Assembly: GCF_004770765.1 (NCBI RefSeq)
Contig: NZ_RQFK01000026.1
Span: 558,001-622,000 of the forward strand
DNA length: 64,000 bases
Origin: Leptospira noumeaensis
GTDB taxonomy: Bacteria > Spirochaetota > Leptospiria > Leptospirales > Leptospiraceae
Reading direction: 5' to 3'
Positions within the stretch are counted from its first letter, which is position 1; the number at the start of each line of letters is the position of its first letter. Shown here in pieces: positions 56,569-64,000 of this stretch. The position numbers and the translations under genes are program-made. The notes under the pieces were generated by a model. It was not told the DNA's origin. It ran no database searches and was given only the letters and a program-made list of their open reading frames with translations.

Positions 56569-58176
56569 TTAGATCTTCGTTCTTTCTTCTTTCTGAGAAG
56601 CCAGATTTCTTGAGGCTCTGAGAACGATACTCATCGTCGTTATCTGTGGGTTCACCGAAAGTCCAGTGGGGTAAACTGAGGCATCCATGACAAATATGTT
56701 TTTATGACCATAAATTTCCAAATTTAAATCAACTGCGCCCTTTTCCGGATCGTTTGCTGACTGGATGGAGCCATGTGGATGTGCCGAACCAACCGTTAGA
56801 TCCCCAGGTTTTGTACTTTCTTTCAAAATCCAATCAAAGTTGTCGTTTCCTGTGACTTTGTATGGCTCTGTAAACCGAGTGAATGGAAAAATGAGTTCTT
56901 TGGCACCGGCAGCCACAGTCACTTCCGCAAGGGCTTTTAATCCACGTAACATATTGAGACCGTCTGTGGGTGTTAGTTCAAAATAAACCTTTCGCCTACC
57001 CAAACTATACTTCACACTCGCATTGGCTTCCCCATCAGCTCCATCACGAACAAGGACAATCCCTGCATTGTATTTTGTAAAATCCTTCATCACATCAAAC
57101 TGTTGTTTGCCGTAAAAAGGAACGAGGGACGAAGCAAGTGTAGGTCGGTAAGGCGCCGCTTCCAACCAAAAACCATAACCAGTTCCATTTTGATTGTGAC
57201 CATCTTTGATGACAATAGACTGTGGTGGGCCTTGGAACATTTTGATTTCCGAATCAAATTTTCCAAAGATGGTAGATGTTGGATGGACTTTTAAATTTCT
57301 ACCCACCCATCCATTCCCAATCCCACTCCTTTGTAGAAGAGCAGGACCTTCAATGGCACCAGCACTGACAATCACAACAGGAGCATTGATTTCCATGATT
57401 TGTATGACTTCTTTCGGAGCCGTTTCATAAGCATCAGGTGTAAATTCGGCAATAACCGTTTTAATTTTACCTTCTTTGATTTTTGCCGCTCGCATATTCG
57501 AAACAACAATCGCACCCGCTTCAATCGCATCGGGAATCCAAGTTAAAAATGCAGATTGTTTAGCGTTGATAGGACAACCAAGTCCACAACGACCAAGCCC
57601 AATACAACCACGGTTGTTATTACGAAGTACCTGTGGAGTGAGGCCAATTTTTTTTCCACCGACACGAAGGACATTGTTATTCGCATTCACTAAGTTATCC
57701 GGAACTTCGTGAACACCCAATCTTTCATGAACTTCGGAAACATAAGAATCCATTTCATCCCGGGAATAACCTTGCCATCCAAATCGTTCACTCCATTCAT
57801 TCGTTACATAGTCAGGAGGATAAAGTGAGGTTTGCCAATTGACGGTTGTAGATCCACCGATGGACTTCCCTTGCAAAATCGATAGTGTTTGTTCTTCGCT
57901 AACAATGAACCCCGCATCCCGATAAAGTCTAGCTTGCGAAATGAATTCATCAGAATTGAACTGGGCAGGGGTAAAGTAACTTCCCTCTTCAATGAGAACT
58001 ACTTTCCAACCATTTCTAGCAAGTTCACTGGCTGCAACGGATCCACCGGCACCAGACCCAATGATGACAACATCGGCATTCAGTTCCCAAGTTCCATTTT
58101 CAATTTTGTTTTCTTTGATGATCTCTGCGTGTTTTTTTGGTGTGATGATTTTTTCGTTAAAAACAGGAATTCCCAT
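56569..58176 (-). CDS. GMC-family oxidoreductase
   Basis: The product is 535 residues from ATG 58176, preceded by GGCGG. The FAD fingerprint is DVVIIGSGAGGSVAASELARNG (about 35-57), followed by GKSIGGSTTVNWQTS, and the C-terminal GSAHPHGSIQSAND with DASVYPTGLSVNPQITTMSIVLRASRN. Two Cys-rich motifs (RGCIGLGRCGLGCP) suggest a metal or disulphide. It has no signal peptide of its own; the small-subunit gene upstream may supply export. It belongs to the gluconate/choline dehydrogenase-like group. Confidence 0.92.
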   Translation of the reverse strand: MGIPVFNEKIITPKKHAEIIKENKIENGTWELNADVVIIGSGAGGSVAASELARNGWKVVLIEEGSYFTPAQFNSDEFISQARLYRDAGFIVSEEQTLSILQGKSIGGSTTVNWQTSLYPPDYVTNEWSERFGWQGYSRDEMDSYVSEVHERLGVHEVPDNLVNANNNVLRVGGKKIGLTPQVLRNNNRGCIGLGRCGLGCPINAKQSAFLTWIPDAIEAGAIVVSNMRAAKIKEGKIKTVIAEFTPDAYETAPKEVIQIMEINAPVVIVSAGAIEGPALLQRSGIGNGWVGRNLKVHPTSTIFGKFDSEIKMFQGPPQSIVIKDGHNQNGTGYGFWLEAAPYRPTLASSLVPFYGKQQFDVMKDFTKYNAGIVLVRDGADGEANASVKYSLGRRKVYFELTPTDGLNMLRGLKALAEVTVAAGAKELIFPFTRFTEPYKVTGNDNFDWILKESTKPGDLTVGSAHPHGSIQSANDPEKGAVDLNLEIYGHKNIFVMDASVYPTGLSVNPQITTMSIVLRASRNLASQKEERTKI

Positions 58177-58186
58177 GGTGTCCGCC

Positions 58187-58693
58187 TTATTGGATATAAC
58201 CGACAAATTTTTGGTACTCTTTGTCGGAACTTAAAAGGAAAAATGAAATTTGTCTTAGGATGGCGTAAACCCCACGTTTGAGACCAAGTGAGGAATGTTT
58301 CCACTCTTGCAATCGTTTGATTCTTTCTTCCATAGGAAGTTTCACAATAGGAGTGAAAGAAAAATCAAGTGCAATAGCAGCTAAGATGGAGGAAGGAACA
58401 GTAGCTAACAATTGTATAACGCTTTCTGTTTCGATGGGATAAGGATGGCCGTACACATAATTATCCAATGCAAGTCCTAAATCAAAATTCGGAATGGGGT
58501 TGTCGCTTAAGAAGACTTCTTGCAAACTACGAAAACTGTGGTATTGTTCTGGGGAAATTCCCCGGAGAACAGGTGTGGAGAGTCCAGGACCACAATTCAC
58601 TCCCTGAATCGAAACGGCAGTTAAGGCAAAACATTTGAGAGAAAACTTTAAGAAACGATTTCGCGATAGGATAAAGGGTGTATACGGCTCCAA
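58187..58693 (-). CDS. Small subunit of GMC dehydrogenase (gluconate 2-dehydrogenase subunit 3-like)
   Basis: The product is 168 residues. The leader LSRNRFLKFSLKCFALTA resembles a twin-arginine signal with the second Arg replaced by Asn, and ends in a lipobox-like VNC. The remainder matches gluconate 2-dehydrogenase subunit 3, with YHSFRSLQEVFLSDNP and LPMEERIKRLQEW. The GMC gene starts 10 bp downstream, so they form a pair; in this enzyme class the small subunit guides export of the large one. The Asn substitution may or may not affect Tat use. Confidence 0.8.
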   Translation of the reverse strand: MEPYTPFILSRNRFLKFSLKCFALTAVSIQGVNCGPGLSTPVLRGISPEQYHSFRSLQEVFLSDNPIPNFDLGLALDNYVYGHPYPIETESVIQLLATVPSSILAAIALDFSFTPIVKLPMEERIKRLQEWKHSSLGLKRGVYAILRQISFFLLSSDKEYQKFVGYIQ

Positions 58694-58724
58694 GTCACTT
58701 GTCCTTGTTTTATTTTTGAACCCA

Positions 58725-60059
58725 TTGTGTCAGAAACTTGTAAAATTATCACTCATTTTCCTTATTTTTACTGGATGTATTGGTATTTTTCGAAGGGCCC
58801 CCGACTTTCCGTCCATGCGCATCCAAGGTTTGGTACCTTATAACGAACTGGAGTCGGTAAAAAATGTTAAATGGAGTTCTCTCTCCAAATCACGAGACCC
58901 AAAATCAGTTTCCGCCATCATCCTACACAATTCGGGAAAACGTAAGTTCCCTGATTTTCTCAAACTTTCCGTTGATAACCAATTTATGTTTCATGTTTAT
59001 GTGGACTCGGAAGGAAATATCTTTGGAGATCCGCAATTTTTAAATCACGAATGGTCGGCCGCTCCAGGAATTGACTTAGAATCCATTCATATTATCTATG
59101 AAGGCACTCAAGAAACTCTCTACAACAATCGCAAACAACGTAACGTTCTAAACCAAATCATTTCTTATTTAACCGAAGAACTCGACATTCCCAAATCCAA
59201 TTATGATGTCATTTCTAAACGTGGAGTTTTCACTCATAATCAAACCAAACGTCGGTTTGGCGGATTTGTTGATTTTTCTCCTTGTGGAAGTGAACTCGCA
59301 CTCAAACAAATTCTTTCTGAAATCGATGGAAAATATTACGAGGAAGATGATTGGAAAGATCGTTTTGTAACTGGTTGGGTTTTAAAAAAAGAAAACAAAG
59401 ATATTTTAAAAGAAACTTTTAAACCTACCAATGGAAGAGGGATAACCAAAGCAGAAAAAATTGTTTTTTCAAAGATTGAAAAAGATGAGAAAGGATTTCC
59501 TCCTGAAGAATATCGCGTGAAATACACTTTCCGAGGAAAAATCAAACCAAGTTGTGTGGTGTTACACTACACTGCCATTTCGGAATACTTTAAATCCCTT
59601 CGTACACTGGAAGCTCGTAACCTAACCGCATCTATCATGATCGATAATAACGGAAAGGCTTACCAACTAGTTGATGTTTTAGAAGATAGAGCAGCGGCTG
59701 CTACCGGCACGAACGATAATTGTATCCAAATCGAAATTGTTGCCAAAGACACAGAAGAACTACTCAAACAACCGGAACAAATCCAAACTGTGAAAGATCT
59801 TGTAATTGAACTCACATCAAAATATAAAATCCCTCTTTCGAATGAAAAAGTGGAAGATTTATCAGGTGTTTTTAGCCATACCCAAGCCAAGAAAAAGTGG
59901 GGTGGTTCTATTTTCCTAAACGCAAAAGACTTTGATCCAGGCGAAGACTATATGGAAATGATCCTAAATTCGATTGGTGGCAAATACTTTAGCGAACCAG
60001 AATGGAAAAATCGAAAGTCGATCGATTGGGCCATTTTATATCGTAATTTTCAACCATAA
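58725..60059 (+). CDS. Lipoprotein with two amidase_2 (PGRP-like) domains
   Basis: The product is 444 residues from TTG 58725, chosen because it gives a lipoprotein signal ending FTGC. A longer TTG start at 58635 overlaps the divergent gene. Two similar domains are seen. The first (about 60-240) has IILHNSGKRK and FTHNQTKRRFGG; the second (about 280-440) has VVLHYTA, SHTQAKKKWGG and DFDPGED. Zinc ligands are His/His plus Asp in the second domain; the first has Ser (with Cys nearby) at that place. The role is likely muramoyl-alanine amidase or peptidoglycan recognition. Confidence 0.85.
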   Translation: MCQKLVKLSLIFLIFTGCIGIFRRAPDFPSMRIQGLVPYNELESVKNVKWSSLSKSRDPKSVSAIILHNSGKRKFPDFLKLSVDNQFMFHVYVDSEGNIFGDPQFLNHEWSAAPGIDLESIHIIYEGTQETLYNNRKQRNVLNQIISYLTEELDIPKSNYDVISKRGVFTHNQTKRRFGGFVDFSPCGSELALKQILSEIDGKYYEEDDWKDRFVTGWVLKKENKDILKETFKPTNGRGITKAEKIVFSKIEKDEKGFPPEEYRVKYTFRGKIKPSCVVLHYTAISEYFKSLRTLEARNLTASIMIDNNGKAYQLVDVLEDRAAAATGTNDNCIQIEIVAKDTEELLKQPEQIQTVKDLVIELTSKYKIPLSNEKVEDLSGVFSHTQAKKKWGGSIFLNAKDFDPGEDYMEMILNSIGGKYFSEPEWKNRKSIDWAILYRNFQP

Positions 60060-60074
60060 CGAGACGGAGCTTCT

Positions 60075-62717
60075 ATGAAAAAACTTTTACAAATTTTTAC
60101 CTTAATTCCCTTTGTTTTGCTTTTGGATTGTCGTCTGAAAAAACCAGTTTACCACCTAACACAATCAGAAGCAGAAACTAGGTTCGAAATTATAGAAGAC
60201 ATACACTACGAATTAGATGTCCATTTAACTCCGGAAGATAGTTTTTCAGGAAAGGTCAAAATTCGATTTTTGGGAAAAAAACTCCGAGACCTGAGACTGG
60301 ATTATTACCAAGGGAAAATCAAAAGTATCGTTTTAAACGAAGAAAATCTCACAAACCTCCCTTACGAAAATGGTCATATCCAATTGCCTGCAAACCATCT
60401 AATGATTGGTAACAACACTCTCACTGTTGAATTTGAAACTCCTTATGCCAAAACTGGAAACGGTCTACATAAATTCACTGATCCCGATGATAAAGAAGTA
60501 TATCTGTATTCACAATTCGAAGCATTCCATGCAAACAAAATGTTCCCTTGTTTTGACCAACCTGATTTAAAAGCCACTTTCAAACTCAGTACAACTGCAC
60601 CAAAAAACTGGAGAGTCATATCCACTACTCTTCCCAACGGGCAATCCAAAGGAACAAACCCAGAGGAAATTTCTTACTCCTTTCCAGAATCAGCAAAAAT
60701 TTCGACTTATGTTTTTTCTCTCCACGCAGGCCCTTACCAAGTTTGGGAAGATAACTTTGAATCCATCCCTCTAAGATTACTTGTTAGAAAATCTCTCGCA
60801 AAGTATGTAGATCCAAAAGACTGGTTTACTTTTACCAAAGAAGGATTTGCTTTTTTTAATTCTTATTTTGGAATCCCCTATCCCTTCTTAAAATATGATC
60901 AAATCATCGTCCCAGAATTTAACTTTGGAGCCATGGAAAATGTTGGGGCCGTAACTTTTTCGGAACGATTTGTTTCTCGAGCACCAATGACAAGATCCCA
61001 AAGAGAAAATCTTTCTGATGTTGTTTTACACGAAATGGCACATATGTGGTTTGGAAATCTTGTTACGATGCGTTGGTGGAATGGACTTTGGCTTAACGAA
61101 AGTTTTGCGACTTATATGGCGAGCCTAGCCCAAGCAAAAAATTCAGAATTCAAAGAAACTTGGATTAGTTTTTTTGAAAAAATGAAACAATGGGCTTACG
61201 ATGAAGATAGTTATATTACGAACCATCCTGTAGAAGCAAAAGTTTCTGACACGGAAGAAGCCTTCACCCAATTTGATGGAATCACTTACGGAAAAGGTGC
61301 CTCTGTTCTCAAACAATTAGTATATTTTATTGGCGAAGAGGCCTTCCAACGCGGTGTACAAAATTATCTTCGTAAATATTCTTATTCGAATTCTACACTG
61401 ACTGACTTTTTAAAAGAGTTGGAATTTGCGAGTGGTTTCCCAATGAAAAAATGGTCCAAAGATTGGTTGGAAACCAAAGGTACCAACCAAGTGGAACTAA
61501 CGACGATTTGTGCAGACAACCAATTGTATTGGAAAATTGTACAATCAGCTCCTGGTTTGGATAACAAACTTAGAGACCATAAAACCATACTGGGACTTTA
61601 TTATTTTGATAAACCAAACAAACTACTTAGTTATGAAGAATTTCCTGTAGTTTATTCTGGTCGTTCTTCCAACGCAATTTTTTCTGTAAAAACTTGTCCT
61701 GATTATCGTTTTATCAATGCAGAAGATCATGACTTTGCCATTTGGAAATGGACAGAACCAAATAAAGAAAATTTGGAATATGTTTTAGAATATGATACAG
61801 ACCCAATGAGAAAACTCATTTTGTGGACTGATTATTTTAGACAAGTCCAGTTAGCAAATATTACCTTTGATGAATTTAAAGATACTGCCATTCGTTTGTA
61901 TCCAAAAGAATCTGATACTAAAATCAAACGATGGATTTTATCACGTGTGGCTGGAGACAATGGTTCCACATATATCACCAGTCGTTATTGGTTTCCTGAA
62001 GAAAAACGAATTCGTGATTTTGATTCCTTACAAAGTTTTATTTGGGAAGAGTTAAATAAATCAAAACCGGGAAGTGATGAACAAAGATATTTATTTGTTT
62101 CCTTAATCGATTCAACTTATTCCACAACGGCTAAAAAACGATTATACGACTTTTTGGAAAACAAACTCTCCGTGAACGGATTAAAAATCGATCAAGACTT
62201 AAGATGGAACTTAATCGTAAAACTAAGTTCCTTGGAAACAGACAGAACCCAAATCCAATCCATCATCGATCGTGAGAAAAAAGTAGATCCTTCTAGTAGA
62301 GGAGTAAACTCTAGTTTGGCGGCCGAAGCTGCAGAACCCAATCGCACTGTAAAAGACAAATGGATCAAAATCCTTCTCAACCCTAAGTCGAGTCAATATT
62401 CATCTTCTACGCTTCGAGTGGTTTCTTATTCTTTATTCCCCGAAAGCCAAAAAGACATCCAATTAGGTTTTTTAGATACCTATTTTGATGCCCTCGACCG
62501 CTTCAATCGAGGTGAAGATGAAAATTATTTAGATGCCTTTGCTAAAAGTTTGGCTCCAGATTTTTGCACAGACGAAACCTTACTTATTTTAAAAAAGTTT
62601 ACCGGGAACCATCCAAAACTTCCTGCAACGATCAAAAAAACTCTTTTGAAACAAATTGATTCAGAGAAAAAATGCATCCAGATGAAAAACAAACATAAAG
62701 ATCTCATCACAAACTAA
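60075..62717 (+). CDS. M1-family aminopeptidase, putative lipoprotein
   Basis: The product is 880 residues. The leader ends FVLLLDC, a lipobox. The zinc site is HEMAH (His319, Glu320, His323) with Glu342, and the substrate-binding GAMEN motif is at 285-289. An ERAP1-like C-terminal domain follows. It cleaves N-terminal residues from peptides. GGAG lies 5-6 nt before the ATG. It is 15 bp after the amidase gene, and the two could jointly process peptidoglycan peptides or imported peptides. Confidence 0.94.
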   Translation: MKKLLQIFTLIPFVLLLDCRLKKPVYHLTQSEAETRFEIIEDIHYELDVHLTPEDSFSGKVKIRFLGKKLRDLRLDYYQGKIKSIVLNEENLTNLPYENGHIQLPANHLMIGNNTLTVEFETPYAKTGNGLHKFTDPDDKEVYLYSQFEAFHANKMFPCFDQPDLKATFKLSTTAPKNWRVISTTLPNGQSKGTNPEEISYSFPESAKISTYVFSLHAGPYQVWEDNFESIPLRLLVRKSLAKYVDPKDWFTFTKEGFAFFNSYFGIPYPFLKYDQIIVPEFNFGAMENVGAVTFSERFVSRAPMTRSQRENLSDVVLHEMAHMWFGNLVTMRWWNGLWLNESFATYMASLAQAKNSEFKETWISFFEKMKQWAYDEDSYITNHPVEAKVSDTEEAFTQFDGITYGKGASVLKQLVYFIGEEAFQRGVQNYLRKYSYSNSTLTDFLKELEFASGFPMKKWSKDWLETKGTNQVELTTICADNQLYWKIVQSAPGLDNKLRDHKTILGLYYFDKPNKLLSYEEFPVVYSGRSSNAIFSVKTCPDYRFINAEDHDFAIWKWTEPNKENLEYVLEYDTDPMRKLILWTDYFRQVQLANITFDEFKDTAIRLYPKESDTKIKRWILSRVAGDNGSTYITSRYWFPEEKRIRDFDSLQSFIWEELNKSKPGSDEQRYLFVSLIDSTYSTTAKKRLYDFLENKLSVNGLKIDQDLRWNLIVKLSSLETDRTQIQSIIDREKKVDPSSRGVNSSLAAEAAEPNRTVKDKWIKILLNPKSSQYSSSTLRVVSYSLFPESQKDIQLGFLDTYFDALDRFNRGEDENYLDAFAKSLAPDFCTDETLLILKKFTGNHPKLPATIKKTLLKQIDSEKKCIQMKNKHKDLITN

Positions 62718-62726
62718 GGAAATTTT

Positions 62727-63050
62727 TTGAATCGAACTTTTTTCTTTTCTACTCTTCTTGTGGTTTTTTTTAGTTTGTTTTTTGAAAACTGCGCTTCCCC
62801 TGGGTTTGGGCCCCGGGGATTTTTGTACACAAAAACCAAAATTGGAATTTTTGGAACGGGAGAATCATCCAAAAGACGAGCCACTTCTTGCGTACACTCT
62901 GTACTTGGCCTTGTTTCTTTTGGAGATGCTTCTTTGGAATTTTTAAAGTCTAGATCCAAAATTCAAAATGTTACCGAAACCAATTGGACAACACTCGCCA
63001 TTCTTGGAATTTATGCAAACCTCTGTGTCGAAATCTCTGGTAACGAATGA
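62727..63050 (+). CDS. TRL-like lipoprotein
   Basis: The product is 107 residues from a TTG start preceded by AAGGA. The leader ends FFENC (lipobox). Family blocks are PGFGPRGFLYTKTKIG, SCVHSVLGLVSFGDASL and ATLAILGIYANLCVEISG. TRL-domain proteins are small exported proteins of unknown function. The stop overlaps the next gene by the ATGA motif. It is paralogous to the next gene. Confidence 0.8.
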   Translation: MNRTFFFSTLLVVFFSLFFENCASPGFGPRGFLYTKTKIGIFGTGESSKRRATSCVHSVLGLVSFGDASLEFLKSRSKIQNVTETNWTTLAILGIYANLCVEISGNE

Positions 63051-63400
63051 AACTAAATTCCAAATTTAAAACAAAATCATTCGTAATCTTGGTTTCCATC
63101 GCCTTAACTCTATCTATTTGCAATTGTATTAATTTAGGCCAACCACAAGGACTAGGACCTACGGGTTTTTTGTATGCTTCCTATTCCTTGGGTTTGTCTG
63201 AACGTAACTTACCAAAACTTCCCTTAAAAAAAGGAAAATCATGTGTAAAACGTTATGGGTTCTTTTTCACTTCAGGAAATGCAAGTATTGAATCTGCTGC
63301 AAGTGCAGGTGAGATTTCTGACATCTATCGAATCGAAAAAGAGGCAACGAATTACCTCTCTCTCTATTCTTCACTTTGTACAGTGGTTTGGGGAATTTAA
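63047..63400 (+). CDS. Second TRL-like lipoprotein
   Basis: The product is 117 residues. The leader ends ICNC. Family-like blocks are GLGPTGFLYASYSLG, GNASIESAASAGEISDIYRIEKEA and YLSLYSSLCTVVWGI. The ATG overlaps the previous stop (ATGA), so the two are translated together. It overlaps the convergent GDPD-like gene by 4 nt. It is more divergent than its neighbour, but the same family. Confidence 0.75.
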   Translation: MKLNSKFKTKSFVILVSIALTLSICNCINLGQPQGLGPTGFLYASYSLGLSERNLPKLPLKKGKSCVKRYGFFFTSGNASIESAASAGEISDIYRIEKEATNYLSLYSSLCTVVWGI

Positions 63401-64000
63401 GGTTCTTTGCGAACCACTCCATCCAACAAATCTGGATAGTCAGAAATAATTCCATCCACACCACAAGAAACCAAACGTTTCATTTCTTTTTCTGTATTGA
63501 CTGTCCACGGAATTACAAACAAACCTTTGTCATGCGAATTTTTTACAAACTTAGGAGTTACATACAAAAAGTATGGAGAAATGATGTCCGCTTGTTTCTC
63601 TTTTGCTACGGAAACAATTGTATCTCGGTATCCATTTCCAAATCCTATTGTCATTAAAAAACCTTGAAAATAGGTCGGAACAAACAAAGCACTGGTTTTT
63701 ATTTTCGGATTTTTAGTTTTGGAAAAAGTTAAGGTGCGAAGGTCAAAAGATTGGATCGTAGAACGTTCTACAACTTTATACTTTTCAATGATTTGAATTA
63801 GTTTTTCTGTATGTTCTTTTACCAAACTATCAGGAGCAGATCCATCATCAGGAAATTTGGTTTCGATATTAAATTCATAAACTTCCTTTGATTTTTTTTC
63901 GTAAGAAATTACTTTTTCAAAAAATTCTTCTAAGGACAGAAGTTTGGTCCCAGGCACAGGAATTTGTTTCGGAAAATTAGGATTTTTTTTAGATCCACAA
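63397..64000 (-). CDS. Glycerophosphodiester phosphodiesterase-like protein, C-terminal part
   Basis: The reading frame is open through the right edge, so the N-terminus lies outside the window. About 200 residues are seen: the middle has FNIETKFP, and the C-terminal part has GNGYRDTIVSVAKEK, VIPWTVNTEKEMKRLVSCGVDGIISDYPDLL, the standard GDPD end. The HR...END catalytic start is not visible. It probably hydrolyses glycerophosphodiesters. Its convergent stop overlaps the TRL-like gene. Confidence 0.85.
   Translation of the reverse strand, partial: CGSKKNPNFPKQIPVPGTKLLSLEEFFEKVISYEKKSKEVYEFNIETKFPDDGSAPDSLVKEHTEKLIQIIEKYKVVERSTIQSFDLRTLTFSKTKNPKIKTSALFVPTYFQGFLMTIGFGNGYRDTIVSVAKEKQADIISPYFLYVTPKFVKNSHDKGLFVIPWTVNTEKEMKRLVSCGVDGIISDYPDLLDGVVRKEP

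Overview
The window looks like a chromosomal segment of a saprophytic-type Leptospira (spirochaete). This rests on moderate-to-low GC content, many short lipoprotein signal peptides with relaxed lipoboxes, frequent TTG starts, the hrcA-grpE-dnaK-dnaJ order behind a CIRCE element, and spirochaete-style gene content. There are no tRNA or rRNA genes, CRISPR arrays, insertion sequences or prophage genes, and no gene-free stretch longer than 300 bases.

Layout. 1-3.66 kb (minus): an outer-membrane uptake locus with a beta-helix lipoprotein, a small lipoprotein and a TonB-dependent receptor that runs off the left edge. Two arrays of 7-bp repeats at exact 11-bp period, like PHO boxes, lie upstream of the first and last of these genes. 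3.66-6.55 kb: a small coiled-coil protein, MltG, MurB and an ArsC/Spx-like protein. 6.7-9.9 kb: a CzcA/CusA-type metal RND pump without a local adaptor. 10.0-19.15 kb: a tight five-gene operon of circularly permuted ATP-grasp, alpha-E, transglutaminase and DUF2126 proteins, preceded by an excellent sigma-54 promoter match. 19.3-26.4 kb: hrcA-grpE-dnaK-dnaJ followed by a Gfo/Idh/MocA dehydrogenase, YqgE and an SDR, with CIRCE and a sigma-70-like promoter at the front. 26.5-29.2 kb: a PAS-GGDEF cyclase, a GH172-like (DUF2961) protein and a membrane protein. 29.2-33.4 kb (plus): GlnD and a GH13 glucosidase. 33.5-39.75 kb: a complete tripartite RND efflux system (adaptor, HAE1 pump, TolC-like lipoprotein) closed by a terminator. 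39.8-42.3 kb: a 7TMR-DISM hybrid histidine kinase. 42.4-47.0 kb: DUF1801, a DUF35-like protein, a divergent HxlR regulator with SDR and zinc-type oxidoreductase genes around a strong palindrome, and a thiolase. 47.1-51.0 kb: an exported unknown, NuoI and a short NuoG, and a response regulator. 51.0-54.9 kb: AroC divergent from a TonB-C-like / NusG-like / KpsF / AroD group. 54.9-64 kb: a TPR protein, a GMC oxidoreductase with its small subunit, a double-domain amidase-like lipoprotein, an M1 aminopeptidase, two TRL-like lipoproteins and a partial glycerophosphodiesterase.

The most interesting pieces are (i) the sigma-54-linked ATP-grasp/alpha-E/transglutaminase operon, which looks like an uncharacterised peptide-forming or peptide-modifying system, and (ii) the PHO-box-like control of the TonB receptor and beta-helix lipoprotein, which suggests a phosphate-starvation uptake system. 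All functional statements are from reading the sequence; no database search was run.
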